40,506 bases of DNA. It comes from Candidatus Symbiothrix dinenymphae (lineage in GTDB: Bacteria; Bacteroidota; Bacteroidia; Bacteroidales; Azobacteroidaceae). The position numbers and the translations under genes are program-made. The notes below the pieces were generated by a model that saw only the letters and a program-made list of their open reading frames with translations, had not been told where the DNA came from and did no database searches. How positions within the stretch are numbered: position 1 is the stretch's first letter; each line of letters starts with the position of its first letter. The DNA is taken from the NCBI GenBank assembly GCA_001417715.1, contig BBRT01000183.1:1-40506 (forward strand). Direction: 5' to 3'. Positions 33,197 to 40,506 of the stretch are shown piece by piece.

Positions 33197-36100
33197 ATGA
33201 ACACAAAAGATATATATCGAATTGGGATAGACATTGGCTCTACTACTTTTAAAATCATCATATTAGACGAAAACTCTGAAGTGATTTATAGGTTGTATCG
33301 CCGTCATAAAGCCAACGTTAGCAAGGTGATGACGGAGGAGTTGCACGCGATAGTGCAAAAATTTCCCGACAGACAGTTTACGGTTGGCATCACCGGCTCG
33401 GCGGGGATGGGCATCACGGAGCGCATCGGCATCCCGTTTACGCAGGAGGTGGTTGCCGCCATTGAGGTGATTAAAAAGGAACATCCTAACACCCACACTA
33501 TGATTGACTTAGGGGGCGAAGATGCTAAAATGGTGTTTTTTGAATCCGGCAAGCAACCGGATATTCGCATGAACGGCAGTTGCGCCGGTGGAACGGGTGC
33601 TTTCATCGACCAAATGGCTGATTTGATGCACATTAGCGTAGAAGAATTGGGCAAAAAAGCCTTGGAATACGAAAAGATATATCCTGTGGCTTCGCGTTGC
33701 GGCGTGTTTGCCAAAACAGACGTGCAAAACCTGATAGCTCGCAACGTGCCGGTTGCCGATGTGGCGATGTCAATTCTCTATACTGTTGCTTTACAGAGTA
33801 TTACTGCCTTGTCGCGGGGTTGCACTGTGGCTCCTGAAATTGTGTGCGTGGGTGGACCTTTGACTTTCCTGCCGGCATTGCGCAAGGCTTTTGCGCAAAT
33901 TTTGAACTTTGATGAAAAAGAGTTTGCACCGCCCGAAAACAGCGAATTTTTCCCCGCCTGGGGCACGGCACTCTATCATCCAGAGCAGCAAGTAGTTAAA
34001 GACATTCCTGAGCTGATAAGTCAGTTGGCAACCGCCAACACGCAGGTGCGAAAAGACACCCTTCCGCCGCTGTTTGAGAGCGAAACAGCCTACGCAGAAT
34101 GGCAGAAAAATCGCAATATCAAACACTTAAAGCGCGTGGAATTGCAGCAGGGACAGTCCCTAAACTGCTTTTTGGGCATAGACTCCGGCTCCACGACCAC
34201 CAAAATCCTCATCATGGACGAGCACACCAACATTGTGTTCAATTATTACGCCGGCAACGAGGGCAACCCGCTGAAAAAAGTGGTCGAAGGCTTAACACAA
34301 TTCTACAAAGAGGCGCAGGAAAAAAACGTAACGTTCCGCTTTATCTCCTCTGCTGCAACAGGTTACGGCGAAGACTTGATTAAATCGGCACTGAACCTCG
34401 ACTACGGCATAGTGGAAACGATGGCGCATCTCTCCGGTGCGCAATATGTTGACCCCGATGTGTCGTTCGTGCTGGACATCGGCGGGCAGGACATGAAGTC
34501 GATTTTCACCCGTCAGGGCGTGATTTCCAACATTGAGCTGAACGAGGCGTGTTCATCGGGCTGCGGGTCGTTTTTGCAAAATTTTGCCGCCAACCTCAAT
34601 ATGCAGATTGCCGAATTTACGCGCGCCGCTTGCTTGGCACATTATCCGAGCGATTTGGGCACGCGCTGCACCGTTTTTATGAACTCCAAAGTGAAGCAAT
34701 CCTTGCGCGAGAATGCCGCGCCGGGCGATATTGCGGCAGGATTGGCATACTCGGTTGTCAAAAACTGCCTGTTCAAAGTACTGAAAATAAACAACTTAAA
34801 TGCGTTGGGCGACCACATCGTGGTGCAAGGCGGCACATTTCGCAACGATGCCGTCTATCGCGCATTGGAGCTATTGTCCGGCAAATCAGTGAGTTCCACC
34901 GACTATCCTGAACTGATGGGCGCGCTGGGAGCCGCCCTCTACGCCCAACGAATGCACACTCTCCGACCCAAGCAAACGCAATTCACCGGCACCGAAGCCC
35001 TCCCCAACCCCGCCACCATCAACACAAAAGAGTTGCAATGCCACGGATGTACAAACAAATGCACCGTCCTTCGCTTCCAATTCGCAAATGGCAACACCTG
35101 CTACGCTGGGAATAAGTGCGAGAAGGTGTTTTACAATAAGAGTACGGCACCGGCGAAGGGGTATAATGCGTTTGATATGAAAAACGAATTGCTGTTTAGT
35201 GGCACGCAGATGATGCAGATTGAACAGATTCACGCAGATAAAATCTGCGTAAATCCATCTAATCTGCGTCTTCTGCGTGCTGATATTATAGGTATTCCTC
35301 GCGTGCTCAACATGTTTGAAAACTACCCATTTTGGAACAAATTGCTCACCGAATGCGGATTTGGGGTGGTGCTTTCGCCCGAATCCACCACGCCGCTGTA
35401 TCAGAAAGGGGTAGGGGGTGTGATGTCTGAAAACATCTGTTTTCCTGCCAAATTGGTGCATGGGCATATCTTATCGCTTGTGGAGCAGAAGGTTAGCCGC
35501 ATTTTTTATCCCATCGTTGCCAAAGATGCGAAGGAGTTGCAGCATTCGGTCAATTCGTTCAACTGCCCCGTTGTGAGCGGCTATCCCGATGTAATTCGCA
35601 GTTCGATGGACCCGGCGGAGCGTTTTGGCATACCCTTCGACAAGCCTGTGGTGAGTTTTCAGGACGATGAAACGCTGAAGGCAGGCTGTTGGAAATACCT
35701 CACCTCGCTGGGCGTTTCGCAAGCGGTGTTCAACGCAGCTTTCGACAAAGCCATTCAGGAGCGTGATGCCAAGAAAACGCAGATACAGGACACGCAGAAA
35801 GCACTGCTCGACAAGTATATAGCTAACAATGAACTCGTCTTCATCGTTGCCGGACGACCTTACCACACCGACCCGCTGATTCATCAAAAAGTGGGGCAGA
35901 TACTGTCCGACCTTGGCGCGCAGGTGCTTACGGATGATGTGTTCCGCTCGTCTGACACAACGGGATTTACGCAACTGAACCTCGTGTCGCAGTGGTCGTA
36001 CCCCAATCGCGCTGTGCAGGCGGCATTGGCGGTGGCGAAATTGCCCAAAAATGTGCAATACATTCAGTTAAACTCGTTTGGCTGCGGTCCCGATTCGTTT

Positions 36101-37495
36101 TTGATGAACGAAATAGGGGCAGTTTTGAAGCAGACGGGCAAAAATCACACCGTGTTGCGGATTGACGAAATTGCCAGTCCGGGGTCTGTCCGGCTGCGTT
36201 TGCGGTCGCTGATTGAGTCGTTGCATGCGGCGGAGGGATTGCATCTCAAGCCCACCACGGCAGACTACACGGGCTATGAGCGCACGTTTACCAAAGAAGA
36301 CCGCAAAAAGATTATTTTGGCACCTTGGTTCACCGATTTTTTGTCGCCGTTCATCCCCGCCCTCGCCTCGTTGCTGGGCTACCATTTTGTGAACTTGCCC
36401 AAAACGACCAAAGAATCGGCAGACAATGGCTTAAAATACGGTCACAACGAGGTTTGCTACCCCTTGACACTGATTTTGGGCGATGTCATAACAGGCTTGC
36501 AGTCAGGAAAATACGACTTAGACAATGTGGTGGTAACCATCACGCAAACAGGCGGACAATGCCGCGCCACCAACTACCTCTCACAGATAAAGGCAGGGAT
36601 GTCGAGTGCGGGATTTTCGCATATTCCGGTCGTTGCCTTAGCCACGGGCACGGTGTATCAAAACGACCAAAAAGAGTTCAAGTTTCCACTCATAAAAATA
36701 GCTAACATCTTTATTTACACCCTGTTATATTCCGATGCCTTGCAGCAAATGTACAACTCAACCATCGTGAAAGAGCAGCACAAGGGCGACACGCAAAAAA
36801 CGTTTGACCACTATGTAGAGTTGGGCGAGGCTATTGTGAGGAAAAACAAATCCGCGCAGTTGATGAAACTTCTGAAACAAGCGGTCGCTGCCTTCAACGC
36901 TATTCCGGTGAACAACAAAGAGTTAACAAAAGTAGGGCTGATTGGTGAAATTTATGTGAAATACAACAACTACGGTCAAGCCTACATTTCCGAATGGATG
37001 CGCTCCAAAGACATGGAGGTGGTGACGCCGCCCGTTTTGGACTTTTTCATACAGTTTTTTGTGAACGCCGACGTCAACGACAAAAGCGGCGTAAAGCCCA
37101 TCGGCAGGCTTCAGCGGCTGCTCACCCCGCAAATTTGGAACTACCTGCACCGCAGAATGAACAAAATGGAAGCCATCCTGAAAGACTTCCGCTACTACAC
37201 GCCTCCCGTATCTATCTACACCAAAGCCGAATACGCCGCCGAAATCATCGACCTCTCCAACCAATTCGGCGAAGGCTGGATGATAGCAGCCGAAGTAGCC
37301 TGCTACGCCCGCCACAACATCAACCGCGTAGTATGCGTCCAACCTTTCGGCTGCATAGCCAACCACATAGTAGCCAAAGGCATAGAAAAGCGCATAAAAA
37401 AGTTTTATCCCGACATGAATCTGCTATACTTAGACGTAGACGGCGGCATGGCAGATGTGAATCTGCAAAATCGCCTGCATTTTTTGATGGAGTGA
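33197..37495 (+). CDS. Giant acyl-CoA dehydratase activase (BadF/HgdC-like, DUF2229)
   Basis: The 1432-residue protein joins two ASKHA ATPase domains, at about 1-260 (IGIDIGSTTFKIII, CAGGTGAFIDQMAD) and about 323-590 (FLGIDSGSTTTKILIMDE, EACSSGCGSFLQNFA), whose cysteines can hold a shared 4Fe-4S cluster, then a cysteine segment CHGCTNKC near 614 and a DUF2229 region (IGIPRVLNMFENYPFW). The rest resembles 2-hydroxyacyl-CoA dehydratase-type subunits. Small relatives use ATP to send an electron to radical dehydratases; the substrate of this large form is unknown. Residues about 672-693 are encoded by an interspersed ATCTGCGT repeat inserted in frame. Confidence 0.9.
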   Translation: MNTKDIYRIGIDIGSTTFKIIILDENSEVIYRLYRRHKANVSKVMTEELHAIVQKFPDRQFTVGITGSAGMGITERIGIPFTQEVVAAIEVIKKEHPNTHTMIDLGGEDAKMVFFESGKQPDIRMNGSCAGGTGAFIDQMADLMHISVEELGKKALEYEKIYPVASRCGVFAKTDVQNLIARNVPVADVAMSILYTVALQSITALSRGCTVAPEIVCVGGPLTFLPALRKAFAQILNFDEKEFAPPENSEFFPAWGTALYHPEQQVVKDIPELISQLATANTQVRKDTLPPLFESETAYAEWQKNRNIKHLKRVELQQGQSLNCFLGIDSGSTTTKILIMDEHTNIVFNYYAGNEGNPLKKVVEGLTQFYKEAQEKNVTFRFISSAATGYGEDLIKSALNLDYGIVETMAHLSGAQYVDPDVSFVLDIGGQDMKSIFTRQGVISNIELNEACSSGCGSFLQNFAANLNMQIAEFTRAACLAHYPSDLGTRCTVFMNSKVKQSLRENAAPGDIAAGLAYSVVKNCLFKVLKINNLNALGDHIVVQGGTFRNDAVYRALELLSGKSVSSTDYPELMGALGAALYAQRMHTLRPKQTQFTGTEALPNPATINTKELQCHGCTNKCTVLRFQFANGNTCYAGNKCEKVFYNKSTAPAKGYNAFDMKNELLFSGTQMMQIEQIHADKICVNPSNLRLLRADIIGIPRVLNMFENYPFWNKLLTECGFGVVLSPESTTPLYQKGVGGVMSENICFPAKLVHGHILSLVEQKVSRIFYPIVAKDAKELQHSVNSFNCPVVSGYPDVIRSSMDPAERFGIPFDKPVVSFQDDETLKAGCWKYLTSLGVSQAVFNAAFDKAIQERDAKKTQIQDTQKALLDKYIANNELVFIVAGRPYHTDPLIHQKVGQILSDLGAQVLTDDVFRSSDTTGFTQLNLVSQWSYPNRAVQAALAVAKLPKNVQYIQLNSFGCGPDSFLMNEIGAVLKQTGKNHTVLRIDEIASPGSVRLRLRSLIESLHAAEGLHLKPTTADYTGYERTFTKEDRKKIILAPWFTDFLSPFIPALASLLGYHFVNLPKTTKESADNGLKYGHNEVCYPLTLILGDVITGLQSGKYDLDNVVVTITQTGGQCRATNYLSQIKAGMSSAGFSHIPVVALATGTVYQNDQKEFKFPLIKIANIFIYTLLYSDALQQMYNSTIVKEQHKGDTQKTFDHYVELGEAIVRKNKSAQLMKLLKQAVAAFNAIPVNNKELTKVGLIGEIYVKYNNYGQAYISEWMRSKDMEVVTPPVLDFFIQFFVNADVNDKSGVKPIGRLQRLLTPQIWNYLHRRMNKMEAILKDFRYYTPPVSIYTKAEYAAEIIDLSNQFGEGWMIAAEVACYARHNINRVVCVQPFGCIANHIVAKGIEKRIKKFYPDMNLLYLDVDGGMADVNLQNRLHFLME
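35212..35278. repeat. In-frame interspersed repeat of the ATCTGCGT type
   Basis: ACGCAGAT-aaa-ATCTGCGT (35232-35250) is a perfect hairpin, followed by AATCTGCGT and TTCTGCGT copies. The run lies inside the dehydratase activase gene and encodes IHADKICVNPSNLRLLRAD. Confidence 0.75.
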
Positions 37496-37872
37496 GGGAA
37501 AAATTAGACAAATCGGCAACTGTTGCATTTTTTGCAACAGTTCAAAATGAAAATGGACGATTGGTAGAACGACAACTTGACAATTTTTTGTTGTTTCTCG
37601 TAGGGAATTTATATCAATAGTAAAATCGGGCTGAAAGCCCAACATATCACCAGCCCAACGCATCGCGTTGGGAAATGATGATGGATGATTACATACGAAC
37701 CCCATTTTACCCAACGCGATGCGTTGGGCTGGGATATGTTGGGCTTTCAGCCCGTCTATAATTAAAAACAGATTTGTCGTGTATCCGGCGGAACAGTGGA
37801 AACAGTTGTTGCAAATTTTGCAACAACTGCTACTGTCGGCAAAAATTAGGTAGACACACTCAAAAAACAACA
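37496..37872. other. Gene-free stretch with three palindromic repeats
   Basis: It holds a hairpin AACTGTTGCA-ttttt-TGCAACAGTT (37518-37542), which could end the activase transcript; a 128-bp inverted repeat (37627-37754); and a 27-nt odd palindrome CAGTTGTTGCAAA/TTTGCAACAACTG (37803-37829). The outer hairpins share the GTTGCAA core and both lie next to AAAAATTAG words (37499-37506 and 37840-37848) in partly inverted order. No coding region is supported. Confidence 0.7.
37627..37754. repeat. Large inverted repeat (GGGCTGAAAGCCC / CCCAACGC type)
   Basis: Arms 37627-37672 and 37710-37754 are complementary over 45 bp with one extra base on the left and a 37-nt spacer. Each arm contains smaller palindromes (GGGCTGAAAGCCC; CCCAACGCATCGCGTTGGG). 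Similar CCCAACGCGATGCGTTGGG repeats are widespread in bacterial genomes (general knowledge). Confidence 0.85.
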
Positions 37873-37904
37873 TTTGCATATTTCCCCCTTTTATCGTACC
37901 TTTG
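37873..37904 (+). promoter_or_regulatory. ffh: Promoter of ffh
   Basis: TTTG (37873-37876), 20 nt, TACCTTTG (37897-37904). The leader of about 40 nt consists largely of CATAACT heptamers. Confidence 0.8.
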
Positions 37905-37913
37905 CACCCCAAT

Positions 37914-37942
37914 TCATAACTCATAACTCATAATTCATAACT
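37914..37942. repeat. Heptamer repeats in the ffh leader
   Basis: Four copies of the 7-nt CATAACT/CATAATT unit stand between the promoter and the start codon of ffh. Confidence 0.75.
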
Positions 37943-37950
37943 CAATAAGA

Positions 37951-39282
37951 ATGTTTGAAAATTTAAGTGATAGATTAGAGCGGTCGTTTAAGCTGCTGAA
38001 AGGGGAGGGGAAAATCTCTGAGATTAATGTGGCGGAGACCCTGAAGGATGTTCGCAAGGCACTTTTGGATGCCGATGTGAACTACAAGGTCGCGAAAACG
38101 TTTACCGACACCGTTAAGGACAAAGCCCTTGGGCAGAATGTGTTGAAAGCCGTGAAGCCGAGCGAACTCATGGTGAAAATCGTCCACGATGAACTCGTTA
38201 CGCTGATGGGTGGCGACACTGCCGAACTCAACCTCAAAAATAACCCCACCATCATCCTGATGTCCGGTTTGCAGGGGTCGGGAAAGACCACGTTCTCCGG
38301 CAAACTTGCCAAAATGCTCAAGGAGAAGAAGGGCAAAAAGCCGCTACTCGTGGCCGGCGACATCTACCGCCCGGCTGCCATTGAGCAGTTGCGCGTACTG
38401 GGCGAACAAATCGGCGTGCCCGTGTATGCCGAAGAGGGCAACAAGAAGCCGGTCGAAATCGCGCAAAACGCTATCAAGCAGGCAAAAAAAGACGGCAACG
38501 ACCTCGTCATCATCGACACCGCCGGACGCTTAGCCGTGGACGAGCAGATGATGACCGAAATTGCAGCCATCAAAAAGGCGGTCAATCCCCACGAAATACT
38601 CTTTGTGGTGGATTCGATGACCGGTCAGGATGCCGTGAACACCTCCAAAGAATTTAACGACCGCCTCAATTTTACGGGCGTGGTGCTCACCAAACTTGAT
38701 GGCGACACCCGCGGAGGTGCAGCCCTGTCCATCCGCGCGGTGGTGGACAAGCCCATCAAATTTGTGGGAACGGGCGAAAAAATGGAAGCCATCGACCCGT
38801 TTCACCCCAAACGTATGGCAGACCGCATCCTCGGGATGGGCGACATCGTGTCGCTGGTAGAAAAAGCACAGGAGCAGTTTGACGAGGCAGAAACACGCCG
38901 TTTGAATAAAAAACTCGCGAAAAATCAGTTCGATTACAGCGATTTTCTGCTTCAAATCCAGCAAATCAAGAAGATGGGCAGCATGAAAGACCTCGTGTCG
39001 ATGATTCCCGGCGTGAGCAAAGCCATGAAAGACGTGGAAGTCAAAGAAGATGCCTTCAAAACGGTAGAAGCCGTCATCCATTCCATGACCCCCAAAGAGC
39101 GCAGCCACCCCGAAATATTGAACAACAGTATCCGCAAAGCCCGCCTCGCCAAAGGCAGCGGCACATCCCTAATAGAAGTAAACAAAGTAATAAAGCAGTT
39201 TGAAGAGATGCGCAAAATGATGAAAAAGGTAAAAGCAGGCAAAGCCCCACAAATTCCGGGACTGGCTGCCGCGAGACGATAA
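37951..39282 (+). CDS. ffh: Signal recognition particle protein
   Basis: Ffh binds SRP RNA and signal sequences and delivers nascent membrane proteins to FtsY. The 443-residue product has the N domain (FENLSDRLERSFKLLKGEGK), the G domain with GLQGSGKTTFSGKLA, DTAGRLAVDEQM, TKLDGDTRGGAALSI and GTGEKMEAIDPF, and the methionine-rich M domain from about 325 (KKMGSMKDLVSMIPGVSK). It has its own promoter. The stop codon is followed directly by a solo palindrome arm (39283-39296). Confidence 0.98.
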   Translation: MFENLSDRLERSFKLLKGEGKISEINVAETLKDVRKALLDADVNYKVAKTFTDTVKDKALGQNVLKAVKPSELMVKIVHDELVTLMGGDTAELNLKNNPTIILMSGLQGSGKTTFSGKLAKMLKEKKGKKPLLVAGDIYRPAAIEQLRVLGEQIGVPVYAEEGNKKPVEIAQNAIKQAKKDGNDLVIIDTAGRLAVDEQMMTEIAAIKKAVNPHEILFVVDSMTGQDAVNTSKEFNDRLNFTGVVLTKLDGDTRGGAALSIRAVVDKPIKFVGTGEKMEAIDPFHPKRMADRILGMGDIVSLVEKAQEQFDEAETRRLNKKLAKNQFDYSDFLLQIQQIKKMGSMKDLVSMIPGVSKAMKDVEVKEDAFKTVEAVIHSMTPKERSHPEILNNSIRKARLAKGSGTSLIEVNKVIKQFEEMRKMMKKVKAGKAPQIPGLAAARR

Positions 39283-39296
39283 AAGCCCGCAATGAC
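39283..39296. repeat. Solo partial arm of the GCGGGCTTGACCCGC repeat
   Basis: AAGCCCGCAATGAC starts at the base after the ffh stop codon and ends 17 nt before folD. Confidence 0.65.
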
Positions 39297-39313
39297 GGAA
39301 ATAAAATGAACAA

Positions 39314-40189
39314 ATGAAGATAATTGACGGAAAAGCAGTTGCTGCTCAAATTAAATTGGAAATCGCCGCTGAGGTTGATGCTATCCTGAATGCCGGAGGT
39401 AAACGTCCGCACCTTGCTGCCATCCTTGTGGGGCACGATGGCGGAAGTGAAACCTATGTTGCCAACAAAGTGCGCACATGCGAAGAAGTTGGCTTTAAGT
39501 CATCGCTCATTCGCTACGAAAGCGATGTGACGGAGGATGAGCTCCTCGCGAAAGTTGCCGAACTCAACACCGACCCCGATGTGGACGGGTTTATCGTTCA
39601 ACTGCCGCTCCCGAAGCATATTTCCGAACAGAAAATCATCGAAGCCATTGACTATCGCAAAGATGTGGATGGCTTTCATCCCGTCAATGTCGGGCGGATG
39701 TCTATCGGCTTGCCCTGCTTCGTGTCTGCCACGCCGGCGGGCATCGTGGAACTGCTCAAACGCTACGACATACCCACAGCAGGCAAACATTGCGTTGTCT
39801 TGGGTCGCAGCAATATCGTGGGCAAACCCGTAGCCACGCTGATGATGCAGAAAGCCAAGCCGGGCGATTGCACCGTCACCGTCTGCCACAGCCGCACACA
39901 AAACATCGGCGACTATTGCCGCGAAGCCGACATCATCATAGCCGCCCTCGGCTCACCCGAATTTCTGCGCGGCGACATGGTCAAAGAAGGTGCCGTAGTC
40001 ATCGACGTAGGCACCACCCGCGTCCCAAGCACCGAAACAAAATCGGGCTTTAAGCTCAAAGGCGATGTAAAATTTGATGAAGTGGCTCCAAAATGCAGCT
40101 ACATCACGCCTGTGCCGGGCGGCGTGGGTCCGATGACGATTATTTCGCTGATGCGCAACACGCTGTTAGCGGGGAAAAAATTAAAATAA
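39314..40189 (+). CDS. folD: Methylenetetrahydrofolate dehydrogenase / cyclohydrolase
   Basis: FolD oxidises 5,10-methylene-THF to methenyl-THF and hydrolyses it to 10-formyl-THF. The 291-residue product has the catalytic Tyr-Lys motif in [40 protein letters not shown], the nucleotide-binding [15 protein letters not shown] and the C-terminal [16 protein letters not shown]. It follows ffh after 31 nt and is probably on the same transcript. The length is normal. Confidence 0.98.
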   Translation: MKIIDGKAVAAQIKLEIAAEVDAILNAGGKRPHLAAILVGHDGGSETYVANKVRTCEEVGFKSSLIRYESDVTEDELLAKVAELNTDPDVDGFIVQLPLPKHISEQKIIEAIDYRKDVDGFHPVNVGRMSIGLPCFVSATPAGIVELLKRYDIPTAGKHCVVLGRSNIVGKPVATLMMQKAKPGDCTVTVCHSRTQNIGDYCREADIIIAALGSPEFLRGDMVKEGAVVIDVGTTRVPSTETKSGFKLKGDVKFDEVAPKCSYITPVPGGVGPMTIISLMRNTLLAGKKLK

Positions 40190-40199
40190 TGCAAATTAT

Positions 40200-40230
40200 T
40201 TTGCCATTTCAAAAATTATATCTACCTTTG
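40200..40230 (+). promoter_or_regulatory. Consensus promoter of a short unit
   Basis: TTTG (40200-40203), 19 nt, TACCTTTG (40223-40230): exact consensus. The transcript should run from about 40237 to the terminator at 40413-40463, roughly 230 nt. Confidence 0.85.
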
Positions 40231-40251
40231 CGCCGTTCTAACAAAAGACGT

Positions 40252-40380
40252 ATGTATATACAGTTCGCAGATATGACATTGGTAACATCCCGCCGCGATA
40301 ACAATCACGACGTGCTGCGACATTCTGCCCCCCCCCCCCCCCCCCTCGGAAAAACTTATCGTGCAATAGCGAGCATTTAA
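40252..40380 (+). CDS. Small ORF with an 18-C tract (42 residues), or a small RNA
   Basis: Behind the promoter at 40200-40230 the first ATG opens 42 codons (MYIQFADMTLVTSRRDNNHD, then a Pro run and LGKTYRAIASI). The Pro run is encoded by 18 consecutive C (40328-40345). A change of one or two C would shift the frame and change the last ten residues. I do not recognise the peptide. The unit may instead be a small RNA, with the ORF by chance. Promoter and terminator are clear, which is why I list it. Confidence 0.45.
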   Translation: MYIQFADMTLVTSRRDNNHDVLRHSAPPPPPLGKTYRAIASI

Positions 40381-40463
40381 ATGCCCTTTTTGGGCATGTT
40401 TTAGAGGCACCTAAAATGCCCTGCTTTTTGGCGTTGCTAAAAACGCCGAAAACGGGGCATTTT
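40381..40463 (+). terminator. Double hairpin terminator
   Basis: First hairpin ATGCCC-ttttt-GGGCAT (40381-40397), then a stem AAAATGCCC/GGGCATTTT (40413-40421 and 40455-40463) enclosing GGCGTT/AACGCC (40430-40435 and 40442-40447), followed by a T-run. Both hairpins share the ATGCCC word. Confidence 0.8.
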
Positions 40464-40506
40464 TTTGTATTCAATACTATAAACAAAGATACAAAAAAAT
40501 AATAAA

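Noticed and set aside
37430..37924. 164-codon minus-strand frame between the activase and ffh
   Set aside because: It is a translation of the palindromic repeats and overlaps the end of the activase gene.

Overview
The window is a chromosomal segment from a member of the Bacteroidetes, most likely order Bacteroidales. The evidence is the repeated promoter form TTTG-N18-20-TAnnTTTG (best at 13371-13401, 22207-22237, 30630-30655, 40200-40230), the lack of strong Shine-Dalgarno sites, and typical lineage families and gene order: DUF1599, DoxX-like, tpiA, SPOR, folE; fused SpmA-SpmB; DUF5686; PorT-like barrel; DUF4143 ATPases. I cannot name genus or species. No rRNA, tRNA, prophage or CRISPR array was recognised.

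Layout. 1-1200: tail of a probable SGNH hydrolase, then a RhuM-like/PLD-like gene on minus. 1201-7010 (minus): pnp, a four-gene ECF sigma cluster (sigma, membrane anti-sigma-like, small exported protein, outer-membrane barrel) and spmAB. 7076-10528 (plus): PnuC-type transporter, thiamine pyrophosphokinase, ispE, ribBA. 10577-13275 (minus): an AAA/DUF4143 ATPase with a 23-bp tandem-repeat leader, and dprA. 13448-17491 (plus): gyrA, a TPR protein and a small winged-helix protein. 17556-22086 (minus): an AAA-ATPase-like/PD-(D/E)XK protein, a DUF3108 protein and an Ig-like lipoprotein. 22264-25133: a DUF5686 gene and the wreck of a second copy. 25184-26589: a DUF6249 membrane protein divergent from a second ECF sigma/anti-sigma-like pair. 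26845-30538 (minus): DUF1599, DoxX-like, SPOR-neighbouring tpiA and folE operon. 31097-37495 (plus): a second DUF4143 ATPase with a 33-bp tandem-repeat leader, a TetR regulator with an operator-like palindrome, and a giant acyl-CoA dehydratase activase. 37951-40189: ffh and folD. 40200-40463: a short transcription unit with an 18-C tract.

Two things stand out. First, both DUF4143 ATPase genes have the same plan: promoter, then a transcribed array of short tandem repeats, then a large AAA plus PD-(D/E)XK-like protein. The two repeats differ in sequence (23 and 33 bp) but each can form a hairpin in the transcribed strand, and most differences between units keep pairing or change it to G-U. This resembles, in layout only, type III toxin-antitoxin loci. 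Second, the region is full of small interspersed repeats: a roughly 98-bp inverted-repeat element with two full copies and several solo arms, heptamer repeats, and three other palindromic families. Several sit inside reading frames or form start, stop or signal-peptide sequence of host genes.
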